This document shows, one piece after another, positions 1-6,458 of a stretch of 6,462 nucleotides of DNA. The translations under genes were made by a program, and so were the position numbers. Under the pieces are notes generated by a model, which worked only from the letters and a program-made list of their open reading frames with translations, did not search any database and was not told where the DNA came from. Where the stretch lies: positions 1 through 6,462 of the forward strand of contig CAKMZU010000023.1 in the NCBI GenBank assembly GCA_929200485.1. Direction: 5' to 3'. The stretch's first letter is position 1. Each line of letters starts with the position of its first letter. This DNA comes from an uncultured Gammaproteobacteria bacterium (GTDB lineage Bacteria; Pseudomonadota; Gammaproteobacteria; Pseudomonadales; DT-91).

Positions 1-1102
1 TCTGCTTAACGCTCTGCGTACAGCGCTTAGGGGACAATTTAATCCGCTTAATCTCATCCGCATAACGGATTGAAAAATTTTCATTAACCGCAATAGAGAC
101 ATGATACGACCTAGACTCTATTATCAAAGGCGCACTTGTTTTCCAATGCGTCATTTTTTGGGTACTTTCTATTTGCGTTAGATAAAGTCTTGTTCGATAC
201 CGACGAATAATCCAGCCATCGACACTAAGTTCCGGCATGGTATCCTGCCCTGCCGCCATAACTTCCGCTTTCAATACATCCAATTGCTTTGACCGTATTC
301 GAATACCAAAAGCGCTCAGCCAGAAACGTAACACATTATCTACTCTTGCATTTGAAAGAGACGTTAACGAAGTAAAATCGATAGACGGCTCAAAATCATT
401 CAAAGGCTCTGTGTTTGCCAGGTCGATCTTAGCCAGGTCCATTAAACAGATTTGGGCATCACTCATTCGACTAACAGTCTGCATGACATGTTGGTCAATC
501 GCTGGCCATCTTGACCTTACTTGCGGCAATAATTTATGACGAATAAAATTTCGATCAAATCCCGTATCATCATTTGAGGGATCTATAATAAAGGCCAGCC
601 CCTGCGATTGTGCATAGTGTTCGACGCTCGCCTTTGGCACGTTTAGCATTGGCCTTAAAAGCATTACATCCCCCACTAATCGCTGTTTTGGCATCCCCGC
701 CAACCCCTTGACACCAGCCCCACGAAAAAGTCGATAGAAGAAGGTTTCCGTTTGATCCTGCTGATGATGCCCCAACATTAAAACATCACCTTGACAACAA
801 AGATCCGAGAAAACCTTGTAGCGCGCCTGCCTTGCCTTCTCTTCTACATTACCGCCACTTTCAATATCAACAGAGCGCGAAACAAATGCCAAATTTAACG
901 CTTTAGCGTAATCAGAACAAAAGGATTCCCAGCGAGCGGCTTCCGATTGCATTTGATGATTAATATGCAAAGCCACAATGGGAGGATGATTGTCAACTTG
1001 CATCAACAGATGAAGAAGAACAACAGAGTCAACACCGCCTGATAAACCAACGATCCAGCGCTTTGCATGAAGGTTTTGGTCAATCAGTAGAGCATCTAAC
1101 AT
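1..1102 (-). CDS. tilS: tRNA(Ile)-lysidine synthetase, 3' end beyond window
   Basis: TilS is a cytoplasmic N-type ATP pyrophosphatase. It joins lysine to C34 of the CAU-anticodon tRNA-Ile, so that the tRNA reads AUA and is charged with isoleucine. I translated the minus frame by hand: it stays open for 367 codons from ATG 1102-1100 to the window edge. Visible motifs are the PP-loop SGGVDS at residues 21-26, GHHQQDQTET at 111-120 (family form HHxDDQxET), RGAGVKGLAGM just after it, and DPSNDD...DRNFIRH at 174-189. E. coli TilS has 432 residues, so about 65 C-terminal residues lie outside. An in-frame stop at 1129-1127 and no other start codon between it and 1102 fix the start, although no good Shine-Dalgarno sequence precedes it. 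The start lies 55 bp after the accA stop on the same strand. The first Asp of the usual DDQ is Gln here. Confidence 0.96.
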   Translation of the reverse strand, partial: MLDALLIDQNLHAKRWIVGLSGGVDSVVLLHLLMQVDNHPPIVALHINHQMQSEAARWESFCSDYAKALNLAFVSRSVDIESGGNVEEKARQARYKVFSDLCCQGDVLMLGHHQQDQTETFFYRLFRGAGVKGLAGMPKQRLVGDVMLLRPMLNVPKASVEHYAQSQGLAFIIDPSNDDTGFDRNFIRHKLLPQVRSRWPAIDQHVMQTVSRMSDAQICLMDLAKIDLANTEPLNDFEPSIDFTSLTSLSNARVDNVLRFWLSAFGIRIRSKQLDVLKAEVMAAGQDTMPELSVDGWIIRRYRTRLYLTQIESTQKMTHWKTSAPLIIESRSYHVSIAVNENFSIRYADEIKRIKLSPKRCTQSVKQ

Positions 1103-1118
1103 GGGAGATGGGAATAAA

Positions 1119-1151
1119 GAAAAAAGTCAGGGCAAACCAATGCGTGCCCCT
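1119..1151 (-). terminator. Weak intrinsic-terminator-like hairpin between accA and tilS
   Basis: Read on the minus strand, GGGGCA (1150-1145) can pair with TGCCCT (1134-1129) around a 10-nt loop, with one G-U pair. After three bases comes a run of six T (1125-1120), then C and more T. This resembles a rho-independent terminator or attenuator just after the accA stop and before the tilS start. The stem is only 6 bp and the T run is offset by three bases, so termination is probably partial at best. It would lower tilS expression relative to accA. Confidence 0.4.
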
Positions 1152-1157
1152 CAACGA

Positions 1158-2108
1158 TTAATCGTTACCATAGGACATCAAACGGCTATAGCGCTGCTCA
1201 AGCAGATCATCCGTCTCCATTGCCTGAAGCTTCTCAAGCTCAGTAACTAAATGCTGCTTTATGGTTTCAGCCATCAATGGAATATCTCTATGCGCACCAC
1301 CTAGTGGCTCAGGAATGGTAGCATCCACAATACCCAGCTCTTCAAGCTTTGACGAGGTAACCCCCATCGCTTCCGCTGCCAGATTGGCTTTTTCTGAGGT
1401 TTTCCAAATGATATTTGCACAACCTTCAGGGGAAATAACGAAATAGGTAGAATATTGAAGCATGGCAATATGATCACCCACACCAATACCCAACGCACCA
1501 CCCGAACTACCCTCACCAATAACAACACAAATGATAGGCGTCTTAAGGCGAGACATCACCGCAAGATTTTGGGCAATCGCTTCAGAAATGCCACGCTCTT
1601 CTGAATCAATACCAGGGTAGGCTCCCGGTGTATCAATCAAGGTAATAATTGGCAGATTAAAACGTTCTGCCATCTCCATCAGACGTAGCGCCTTTCGGTA
1701 ACCTTCAGGCTTTGGCATGCCAAAGTTACGCGCGACCTTTTCTTTAACCGAACGACCTTTTTCTTGACCGATAACCATCACAGGCTGACCATTCAAGCGA
1801 GCCATACCGCCAACAATGGCTTTATCATCAGCAAAATGACGATCGCCATGCAGCTCATGAAAATCTTCAAAAATTAAGGGCAGATAATCAGTGGTGTACG
1901 GTCTTAGCGGGTGACGAGCAACCTTAACAATATCCCAAGACGTTAAATTATTAAAAATCTGCTGGGTTAATTCGGTGCTTTTACTTTTAAGATTGCCGAT
2001 TTCATCCGCAATATTGACATCAACATGTGTACCAAGGGACTGAAGCTCTTCGATTTTCACTTCCAGATCCGCGATTGGCTGTTCAAAATCCAGGTAATTA
2101 GGGTTCAT
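1158..2108 (-). CDS. accA: Acetyl-CoA carboxylase, carboxyltransferase subunit alpha
   Basis: AccA pairs with AccD to form the carboxyltransferase, which moves the carboxyl group from carboxybiotin on AccB to acetyl-CoA. The product, malonyl-CoA, is the committed precursor of fatty-acid synthesis in the cytoplasm. The 316-aa product aligns with E. coli AccA (319 aa) from the N-terminal [11 protein letters not shown] to the C-terminal RYSRLMSYG. It has an N-terminal coiled-coil-like part (about 1-60) followed by the crotonase-fold domain, with [18 protein letters not shown] near 127-144, DTPGAYPG at 159-166, GEGSSGGA at 198-205 (oxyanion-hole region) and [13 protein letters not shown] at 219-231. 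The start at 2108 matches the family N-terminus and has an AAGAG-like ribosome site a few bases upstream. The usual neighbour dnaE lies upstream but is separated by the zinc-finger gene, so accA probably needs its own promoter or read-through. Residue 201 is Ser where E. coli has Gly. Confidence 0.98.
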   Translation of the reverse strand: MNPNYLDFEQPIADLEVKIEELQSLGTHVDVNIADEIGNLKSKSTELTQQIFNNLTSWDIVKVARHPLRPYTTDYLPLIFEDFHELHGDRHFADDKAIVGGMARLNGQPVMVIGQEKGRSVKEKVARNFGMPKPEGYRKALRLMEMAERFNLPIITLIDTPGAYPGIDSEERGISEAIAQNLAVMSRLKTPIICVVIGEGSSGGALGIGVGDHIAMLQYSTYFVISPEGCANIIWKTSEKANLAAEAMGVTSSKLEELGIVDATIPEPLGGAHRDIPLMAETIKQHLVTELEKLQAMETDDLLEQRYSRLMSYGND

Positions 2109-2163
2109 GCGGTTCTCTTACAACGTCTTTATCCATTTATGATCTCAAGAAACCCTGCATATA

Positions 2164-2214
2164 ATCAAGGCTTCTATAAAACCGATATAACATACTTGAT
2201 TTATCAAGGGTTCT
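2164..2214 (+). repeat. Pair of 12-bp direct repeats, 39 bp apart
   Basis: ATCAAGGCTTCT at 2164-2175 and ATCAAGGGTTCT at 2203-2214 match in 11 of 12 positions, with starts 39 bp apart. The second copy overlaps a palindrome, CTTGAT-TT-ATCAAG at 2195-2208. Both lie between the divergent starts of accA and the zinc-finger gene. They could be binding sites for a regulator or scars of an insertion; in an AT-rich spacer chance cannot be excluded. Confidence 0.45.
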
Positions 2215-2217
2215 CAA
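2189..2217 (-). promoter_or_regulatory. Candidate sigma70 promoter for accA
   Basis: On the minus strand TTGAGA (2217-2212, 5 of 6 to the -35 consensus) is followed after exactly 17 bp by TATGTT (2194-2189, 4 of 6 to the -10 consensus). Initiation would fall near 2182 and give a leader of about 74 nt before the accA ATG. A promoter here makes sense because accA is no longer directly behind dnaE. The palindrome at 2195-2208 sits in the spacer, a place where a bound protein would block polymerase. Confidence 0.4.
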
Positions 2218-2223
2218 TGTATT
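2196..2223 (+). promoter_or_regulatory. Weak candidate promoter for the zinc-finger gene
   Basis: TTGATT (2196-2201) and TGTATT (2218-2223) are spaced by 16 bp and each matches four of six consensus positions. Initiation near 2230 would leave a short leader containing the ribosome site at 2235-2239. The region is AT-rich and offers other poor matches, so this is only the most plausible arrangement. It would overlap the candidate minus-strand accA promoter. Confidence 0.22.
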
Positions 2224-2234
2224 TCCTTTGATAT

Positions 2235-2240
2235 AGGGAA
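2235..2240 (+). promoter_or_regulatory. Ribosome binding site deciding the zinc-finger start
   Basis: AGGGAA lies about 8-10 bases before ATG 2249. The later in-frame ATGs at 2291 and 2297 have no purine-rich site before them, so 2249 is the preferred start. A bacterial-type site also argues that this reading frame is translated in the bacterium and is not merely a fragment of eukaryotic DNA. Confidence 0.6.
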
Positions 2241-2248
2241 TTTTTTGA

Positions 2249-3058
2249 ATGCTAAAGCTATCAAAAGCCCTTTATTTTCAATGCCAAACTATGAATATGT
2301 TTCGAATATTTTCAATATTTCTGTATCTACACCAATCAATATATTGCTATTCCGGGATAGAAACTCCCTTAACATCGGGGTTACTTGAAAATTTATCCAG
2401 TTTAAGTAACTTAACCGAAATAGAAAAATTGCTTGATATGGAAAACTACTCTTTGCCTGAAATTCCGCTCGAGGATTTATCTTTTCTGGAACGCACAACT
2501 TCGATAACTAATGCTGCCTTTTCTTTTAATGAAACAATCAGACTAGTAATTCAAGCGCATAAAGTTTTATATCACCCACTCTACCCATATCCCTCGGCTA
2601 TAAAACGATCTACTGAAATCACAACTAACACTCTCACTTCTACCCCAAATGAATGCCAAAGCTGCCGTAAAAAATTTACCACTACTTTTCAACTGCGTAA
2701 ACATGAAAAACTTCATGACGAAAGAGAATATTCTTGCGAAATATGCAAAAAGCTTATTGAAAAATACTCATCACTATTGACTCATCTACTTAGAAACCAT
2801 GAAGGAATATTCCAAGTAAAATGCCTCCTTCATGATGATGTATTTTCTAACAGTAAGACCTTGCAAGACAATATAAAGAAACACCATAAGACTGAACAAA
2901 ATGTAAAAGATAACTTCACATTCCAGAGACTTAATCAAAGCGGATTGACCCTGCCCCAAATAAAGTTTTCAACGCCAGAAGCGTATCATCCTCAAGATCC
3001 ATACGAAAGCGCTCAGCTAAATGAATTAATCCTTTCGCCTCATCGGTATAAAAGTTAA
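2249..3058 (+). CDS. C2H2 zinc-finger protein, eukaryotic-like, two intact fingers plus one degenerate
   Basis: This is a 269-aa protein I cannot assign to a named family beyond its fingers. Finger 1 is C136-X2-C139-X12-H152-X3-H156, with core F143 and L149. Finger 2 is C163-X2-C166-X12-H179-X4-H184, with core L176. They are joined by DERE-Y, close to the eukaryotic TGEKPY linker but one residue shorter. A third unit at 192-212 keeps C192, F199, L205 and H212 at the correct spacing, but has His195 in place of the second Cys and Asn208 in place of the first His. Residues 1-135 have no recognisable domain: there is a hydrophobic stretch at about 20-33, then a Leu/Glu-rich part (45-80) and a Ser/Thr-rich part. 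Residues 228-269 are encoded antisense to the dnaE 3' end. The gene is AT-rich and opposite in strand to its neighbours. Zinc and nucleic-acid binding are likely from the motif; a role as a host-directed effector, or as a regulator, is inference. Confidence 0.8.
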   Translation: MLKLSKALYFQCQTMNMFRIFSIFLYLHQSIYCYSGIETPLTSGLLENLSSLSNLTEIEKLLDMENYSLPEIPLEDLSFLERTTSITNAAFSFNETIRLVIQAHKVLYHPLYPYPSAIKRSTEITTNTLTSTPNECQSCRKKFTTTFQLRKHEKLHDEREYSCEICKKLIEKYSSLLTHLLRNHEGIFQVKCLLHDDVFSNSKTLQDNIKKHHKTEQNVKDNFTFQRLNQSGLTLPQIKFSTPEAYHPQDPYESAQLNELILSPHRYKS

Positions 3059-6000
3059 AACTGATTTTACAGCCCTTGGCTTCATCAGGATTTTCATGTC
3101 GTGTGACTAACCCATCAAAGGTTTTCTTCTGCTGCTGCCACTGATCAGCATAGACATCAATAACAACTTGCTGCATTAATTGCTCTCGAGCTTCAGCCAC
3201 CGTCATCACAGATAATGTCCGCATACGGAGGCCGCCTGAAAACTCATCATTTTCAATCTCCCCCTTAACCACCAACACTTCGTCTTTCACCAATTTATCT
3301 TGAACATCCGGCAGCATCTTGGCAAAAACGGTTGCATCTATTCTGCCTGTGTTGTCATCGAGTGTTAAAATCGCCATTTTATCGCCACGCTTTGTTTTCA
3401 CGTAGCGAACCCCCATTAACATGCCACAGATAACCTGGGGTTTTTTATCAGCCTGTACTTTAGCTTGAGGCTTCACTTTAAGTCGCTTGAGTTCATCCAC
3501 ATAATCGTCGATCGGGTGACCGGTTAAAAATAACCCTAGCGCTTCTTTTTCAAATGCGAGTTGTTGCTTGGGCGACCAAGGGGCAGCTCCCCGAACATTG
3601 GCATAAGGGTCAGAAGCGGATTCATCAATGATCGTATCGAAAAGATCACCCATACCGACGGCCTGGTTTTGAGATAATTGCTCAGCGGATTTAACTGCAT
3701 CGCCCATCGCTGCAGACAACAAATGACGGGGTTCACCTAAATGGTCGAACGCGCCGGATTTAATCAGTGCTTCTAATGAGCGTTTATTCATCTTGCGTGA
3801 ATCTACCCGCTCACAAAAATCAAACAGATCTTTAAAATCACCGCCAGTTTCACGCGCAGCTAACAGGTTTTCAATAGGGCCTTCACCCAAGCCTTTGATT
3901 GCCCCAAGGCCGTAGACAATCTCACCGGCATCATTAACAGTAAACATAAACTGCCCGTTATTGACATCCGGTTGAAGCACGGTTAATTCCATCGAGCGGC
4001 ATTCATCAATCAAGGTAACGATTTTATCGGTATTCTGGCATTCACTCGAAAGTACAGCGGCCATAAAGGGTGCTGGATAATGCGCCTTTAACCAAGCAGT
4101 TTGATAAGACACTATCGCATAGGCGGCAGAGTGGGATTTGTTAAAACCATAACCTGCAAACTTCTCTACCAGATCGAAGATTTTCATTGCAAGCTCAGGA
4201 TCAATGCCTTGGCCAATGGCTCCTTCTTTAAAGATACCCCGCTGCTTTTCCATTTCTTCAGGTTTCTTTTTACCCATGGCTCGCCGCAACAAGTCAGCGC
4301 CGCCAAGTGAATAGCCAGCCAATACCTGTGCGATCTGCATTACCTGCTCCTGGTAAACAATAACCCCGTAGGTTGGCTCTAAAATGGGTTTAAGCCATTC
4401 ATGCTGATAAGTGGCATCTGGGTAAGCGACTTCTGCTCGACCGTGTTTTCGGTTAACGAAGTCATCAACCATCCCCGAATCCAATGGACCTGGACGGAAC
4501 AGCGCCACAAGAGCGATCATATCTTCAATGTTATCGGGTTGAAGCCGCTTGATGAGATCCTTCATACCACGTGATTCGAGCTGGAATACCGCTGTGGTTT
4601 CAGCGCGCTTTAACAGTTGAAAGGTTTTATCATCGTCCAGCGGGATACGCGTCATATCCAGCGGTGACTCACTGGATTTCGCTCGGATACTATCGATGGT
4701 TTTCACAGCCCAATCAATAATAGTGAGCGTTCGCAAACCTAAGAAGTCAAATTTAACAAGGCCAGCATCTTCAACATCACCTTTATCAAATTGGGTAACC
4801 AAGCCTCCGCCATCTTCATCACAATAAACCGCAGAAAAATCCGTGAGTTTTGTCGGGGCGATAACCACACCACCAGCATGTTTGCCCACACCTCGAATCG
4901 TACCTTCAAGTTGAAGCGCCATCTGCCAGATTTCATCGGCATCGGCATCACCTGCAATAAAGTCTTTGAGGACTTCTTCTTGTTCTACAGCTTTCTCAAG
5001 TGTAATACCTATTTCAAAGGGGATCATTTTCGAGAGCTTATCGGCAAGCCCATAAGGCTTACCCTGCACCCTGGCAACATCTCGAACCACCGCCTTGGCC
5101 GCCATCGTACCAAAGGTAATAATTTGAGAAACCGCCAATCGACCATAATGATCAGCAACATAAGCAATAACCTTATCTCGCCCCTCCATACAAAAGTCGA
5201 TATCAAAATCCGGCATCGATACCCGCTCAGGATTCAAAAATCTCTCAAAAAGCAAATCATATTCCAGCGGATCAAGATCGGTAATTTCCAGTACATAAGC
5301 CACTAACGACCCTGCACCAGAACCCCGCCCAGGCCCCACGGGTACACCGTTATCCTTCGCCCACCTGATAAAGTCCATAACGATAAGAAAATAGCCGGGG
5401 AATCCCATTTGCAGAATAATATCCAGCTCAAAGTCTAAACGCTCGATATACTCCTTCTCTTTTTCCGGGAAATCGGTTGTTTTCGTATCGAAAAGATGCG
5501 CTAATCGTTTATCTAAACCTTCCCGGCAAATCTGCCTGAAAAACGTCTCCTGCGTCATCCCTTCTGGAATAGGGTATTCCGGCAAAAAATATTCGCCCAA
5601 ATGCAGCTGTACATTACAGCGCTTGGCGATTTCAACACTATTGAGCAAGGCCTCAGGAAGATCAGAGAACAGCTCGCACATCTCACTTTCTGAGCGTAAA
5701 TATTGCTCAGATGAAAAATTCTTATCCCGCTTCGGATTATCTAAGACTTCACTCTCATAGATACAAACCCGCGCTTCATGCGCCTCAAAATCATCCGCTT
5801 TTAAAAATTTCACATCATTCGTGGCAACCACTGGACAATCAAACTCAGAAGCCAATGCTAACGCCGCCTGACAATAAACTTCATCCTGTTCACGCCCCGT
5901 ACGCTGTAATTCCAGATAAAAGCGATCGCCAAATACTGATTGAAACTGCTGCATGAGACTATGGGCTTTTTCGGCATTGCCTCGAATCAAGGCTTGGCCA

Positions 6001-6407
6001 ATTAAACCTAACTTACCACCAGAGAGCACCAGAATGCCTTCGTTTTTCTCCATCAACCAATTAAGGTCAATGGCAGCGACGCCATCGGCTTGCCCTTTAA
6101 GGTAGGCATCAGAAAGAATCTGGGTAATATTTTTATAGCCTTGATTCGTCATAGCTAGAAGCGTAACAGGCAAACAGGCATCATCATGTCGCACTAATAC
6201 ATCACAACCCACAATGGGTTTTAAACCCGCACCTGTTGCTGCCTTATAAAATTTCACTAGCCCAAAAAAGTTCATATGATCAGTGACGGCAATGGCGGGC
6301 ATATGATTGCTTACCGCATTTTTCACCAAGTCTTTAACGCTGATCAAACTATCAACAAGCGAGAACTGTGTATGGACACGTAAATGAACAAATTTTGGGT
6401 CAGACAT
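2931..6407 (-). CDS. dnaE: DNA polymerase III subunit alpha
   Basis: DnaE is the replicative polymerase subunit of the Pol III holoenzyme. The 1158-aa product matches E. coli DnaE (1160 aa) over its whole length. The order is: PHP domain (about 5-270; FVHLRVHT with H8 and H12, then TDH at 42-44); palm and fingers with the metal-binding Asp residues in PDFDID (D402, D404) and in VKFDFLGLRTL (D554); GPGRGSGAGS at 358-367; FRPGPLDSGM at 637-646; YGFNKSHSAAYA at 753-764; helix-hairpin-helix region near 832-845; a likely beta-clamp contact in QAVGMGDLF at 915-923; OB fold about 990-1070; tau-binding C-terminal domain to 1158. An ATG at 6434 would add nine residues, but 6407 gives the family N-terminus and has AGGA (6421-6418) ten bases upstream. 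The 3' end is intact (E. coli also ends in FD) although it overlaps the zinc-finger gene tail-to-tail by 128 bp. No terminator is visible after the stop. Confidence 0.98.
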   Translation of the reverse strand: MSDPKFVHLRVHTQFSLVDSLISVKDLVKNAVSNHMPAIAVTDHMNFFGLVKFYKAATGAGLKPIVGCDVLVRHDDACLPVTLLAMTNQGYKNITQILSDAYLKGQADGVAAIDLNWLMEKNEGILVLSGGKLGLIGQALIRGNAEKAHSLMQQFQSVFGDRFYLELQRTGREQDEVYCQAALALASEFDCPVVATNDVKFLKADDFEAHEARVCIYESEVLDNPKRDKNFSSEQYLRSESEMCELFSDLPEALLNSVEIAKRCNVQLHLGEYFLPEYPIPEGMTQETFFRQICREGLDKRLAHLFDTKTTDFPEKEKEYIERLDFELDIILQMGFPGYFLIVMDFIRWAKDNGVPVGPGRGSGAGSLVAYVLEITDLDPLEYDLLFERFLNPERVSMPDFDIDFCMEGRDKVIAYVADHYGRLAVSQIITFGTMAAKAVVRDVARVQGKPYGLADKLSKMIPFEIGITLEKAVEQEEVLKDFIAGDADADEIWQMALQLEGTIRGVGKHAGGVVIAPTKLTDFSAVYCDEDGGGLVTQFDKGDVEDAGLVKFDFLGLRTLTIIDWAVKTIDSIRAKSSESPLDMTRIPLDDDKTFQLLKRAETTAVFQLESRGMKDLIKRLQPDNIEDMIALVALFRPGPLDSGMVDDFVNRKHGRAEVAYPDATYQHEWLKPILEPTYGVIVYQEQVMQIAQVLAGYSLGGADLLRRAMGKKKPEEMEKQRGIFKEGAIGQGIDPELAMKIFDLVEKFAGYGFNKSHSAAYAIVSYQTAWLKAHYPAPFMAAVLSSECQNTDKIVTLIDECRSMELTVLQPDVNNGQFMFTVNDAGEIVYGLGAIKGLGEGPIENLLAARETGGDFKDLFDFCERVDSRKMNKRSLEALIKSGAFDHLGEPRHLLSAAMGDAVKSAEQLSQNQAVGMGDLFDTIIDESASDPYANVRGAAPWSPKQQLAFEKEALGLFLTGHPIDDYVDELKRLKVKPQAKVQADKKPQVICGMLMGVRYVKTKRGDKMAILTLDDNTGRIDATVFAKMLPDVQDKLVKDEVLVVKGEIENDEFSGGLRMRTLSVMTVAEAREQLMQQVVIDVYADQWQQQKKTFDGLVTRHENPDEAKGCKISFNFYTDEAKGLIHLAERFRMDLEDDTLLALKTLFGAGSIRFD

Positions 6408-6417
6408 CCGAAAAGAA

Positions 6418-6421
6418 TCCT
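6418..6421 (-). promoter_or_regulatory. Ribosome binding site of dnaE
   Basis: AGGA lies ten bases before ATG 6407 on the minus strand. It favours this start over the in-frame ATG at 6434, which would place the same site inside the coding sequence. Confidence 0.55.
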
Positions 6422-6452
6422 GGCAGGGCAACAAACCATCTAAAGGTTATCT

Positions 6453-6458
6453 ATTATA
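6453..6458 (-). promoter_or_regulatory. Perfect -10 hexamer upstream of dnaE
   Basis: TATAAT on the minus strand lies about 46 bases before the dnaE ATG. It would give a leader of roughly 38 nt that includes the AGGA ribosome site. The matching -35 region would lie beyond the right edge of the window and cannot be seen. In E. coli dnaE follows rnhB, so this could be a local promoter inside an operon. Confidence 0.4.

Larger units (their letters stand above)
2109..2930. other. Probable acquired segment splitting dnaE and accA
   Basis: These 822 bp separate the dnaE stop from the accA start, which are nearly contiguous in E. coli. The segment holds a 140-bp AT-rich divergent intergenic region and most of a plus-strand zinc-finger gene. 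Hand counting gives 221 G or C in 650 bases over 2281-2930 (34%), against 47-57% in sampled lines of accA and dnaE (one dnaE line was 37%). I see no transposase, no target-site duplication, no long terminal inverted repeats and no tRNA. The mechanism of entry is therefore not visible. Horizontal acquisition is inferred from position, strand, composition and domain type. Confidence 0.6.

Noticed and set aside
237..539. Plus-strand open frame of 100 codons over tilS
   Set aside because: It lies fully antisense to the TilS frame, which I confirmed to be open and motif-bearing; the product has no family resemblance.
2249..2930. Assembly chimera or eukaryotic contamination as the source of the zinc-finger gene
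   Set aside because: The frame runs unbroken into bacterial dnaE, has a bacterial-type ribosome site and no sign of introns, and both flanks are complete bacterial genes. Read coverage would still be the decisive check.
2109..2930. Insertion sequence or transposon
   Set aside because: No transposase frame, no matching terminal inverted repeats and no target duplication could be found at the edges.
4791..5306. Plus-strand open frame of 171 codons inside dnaE
   Set aside because: It is antisense to the conserved polymerase core, has no recognisable domain and no ribosome site that stands out. It is a shadow of the dnaE reading frame.
6408..6434. Longer dnaE start at 6434
   Set aside because: The nine extra residues are absent from the family N-terminus, and the AGGA ribosome site falls inside this extension, pointing to 6407.
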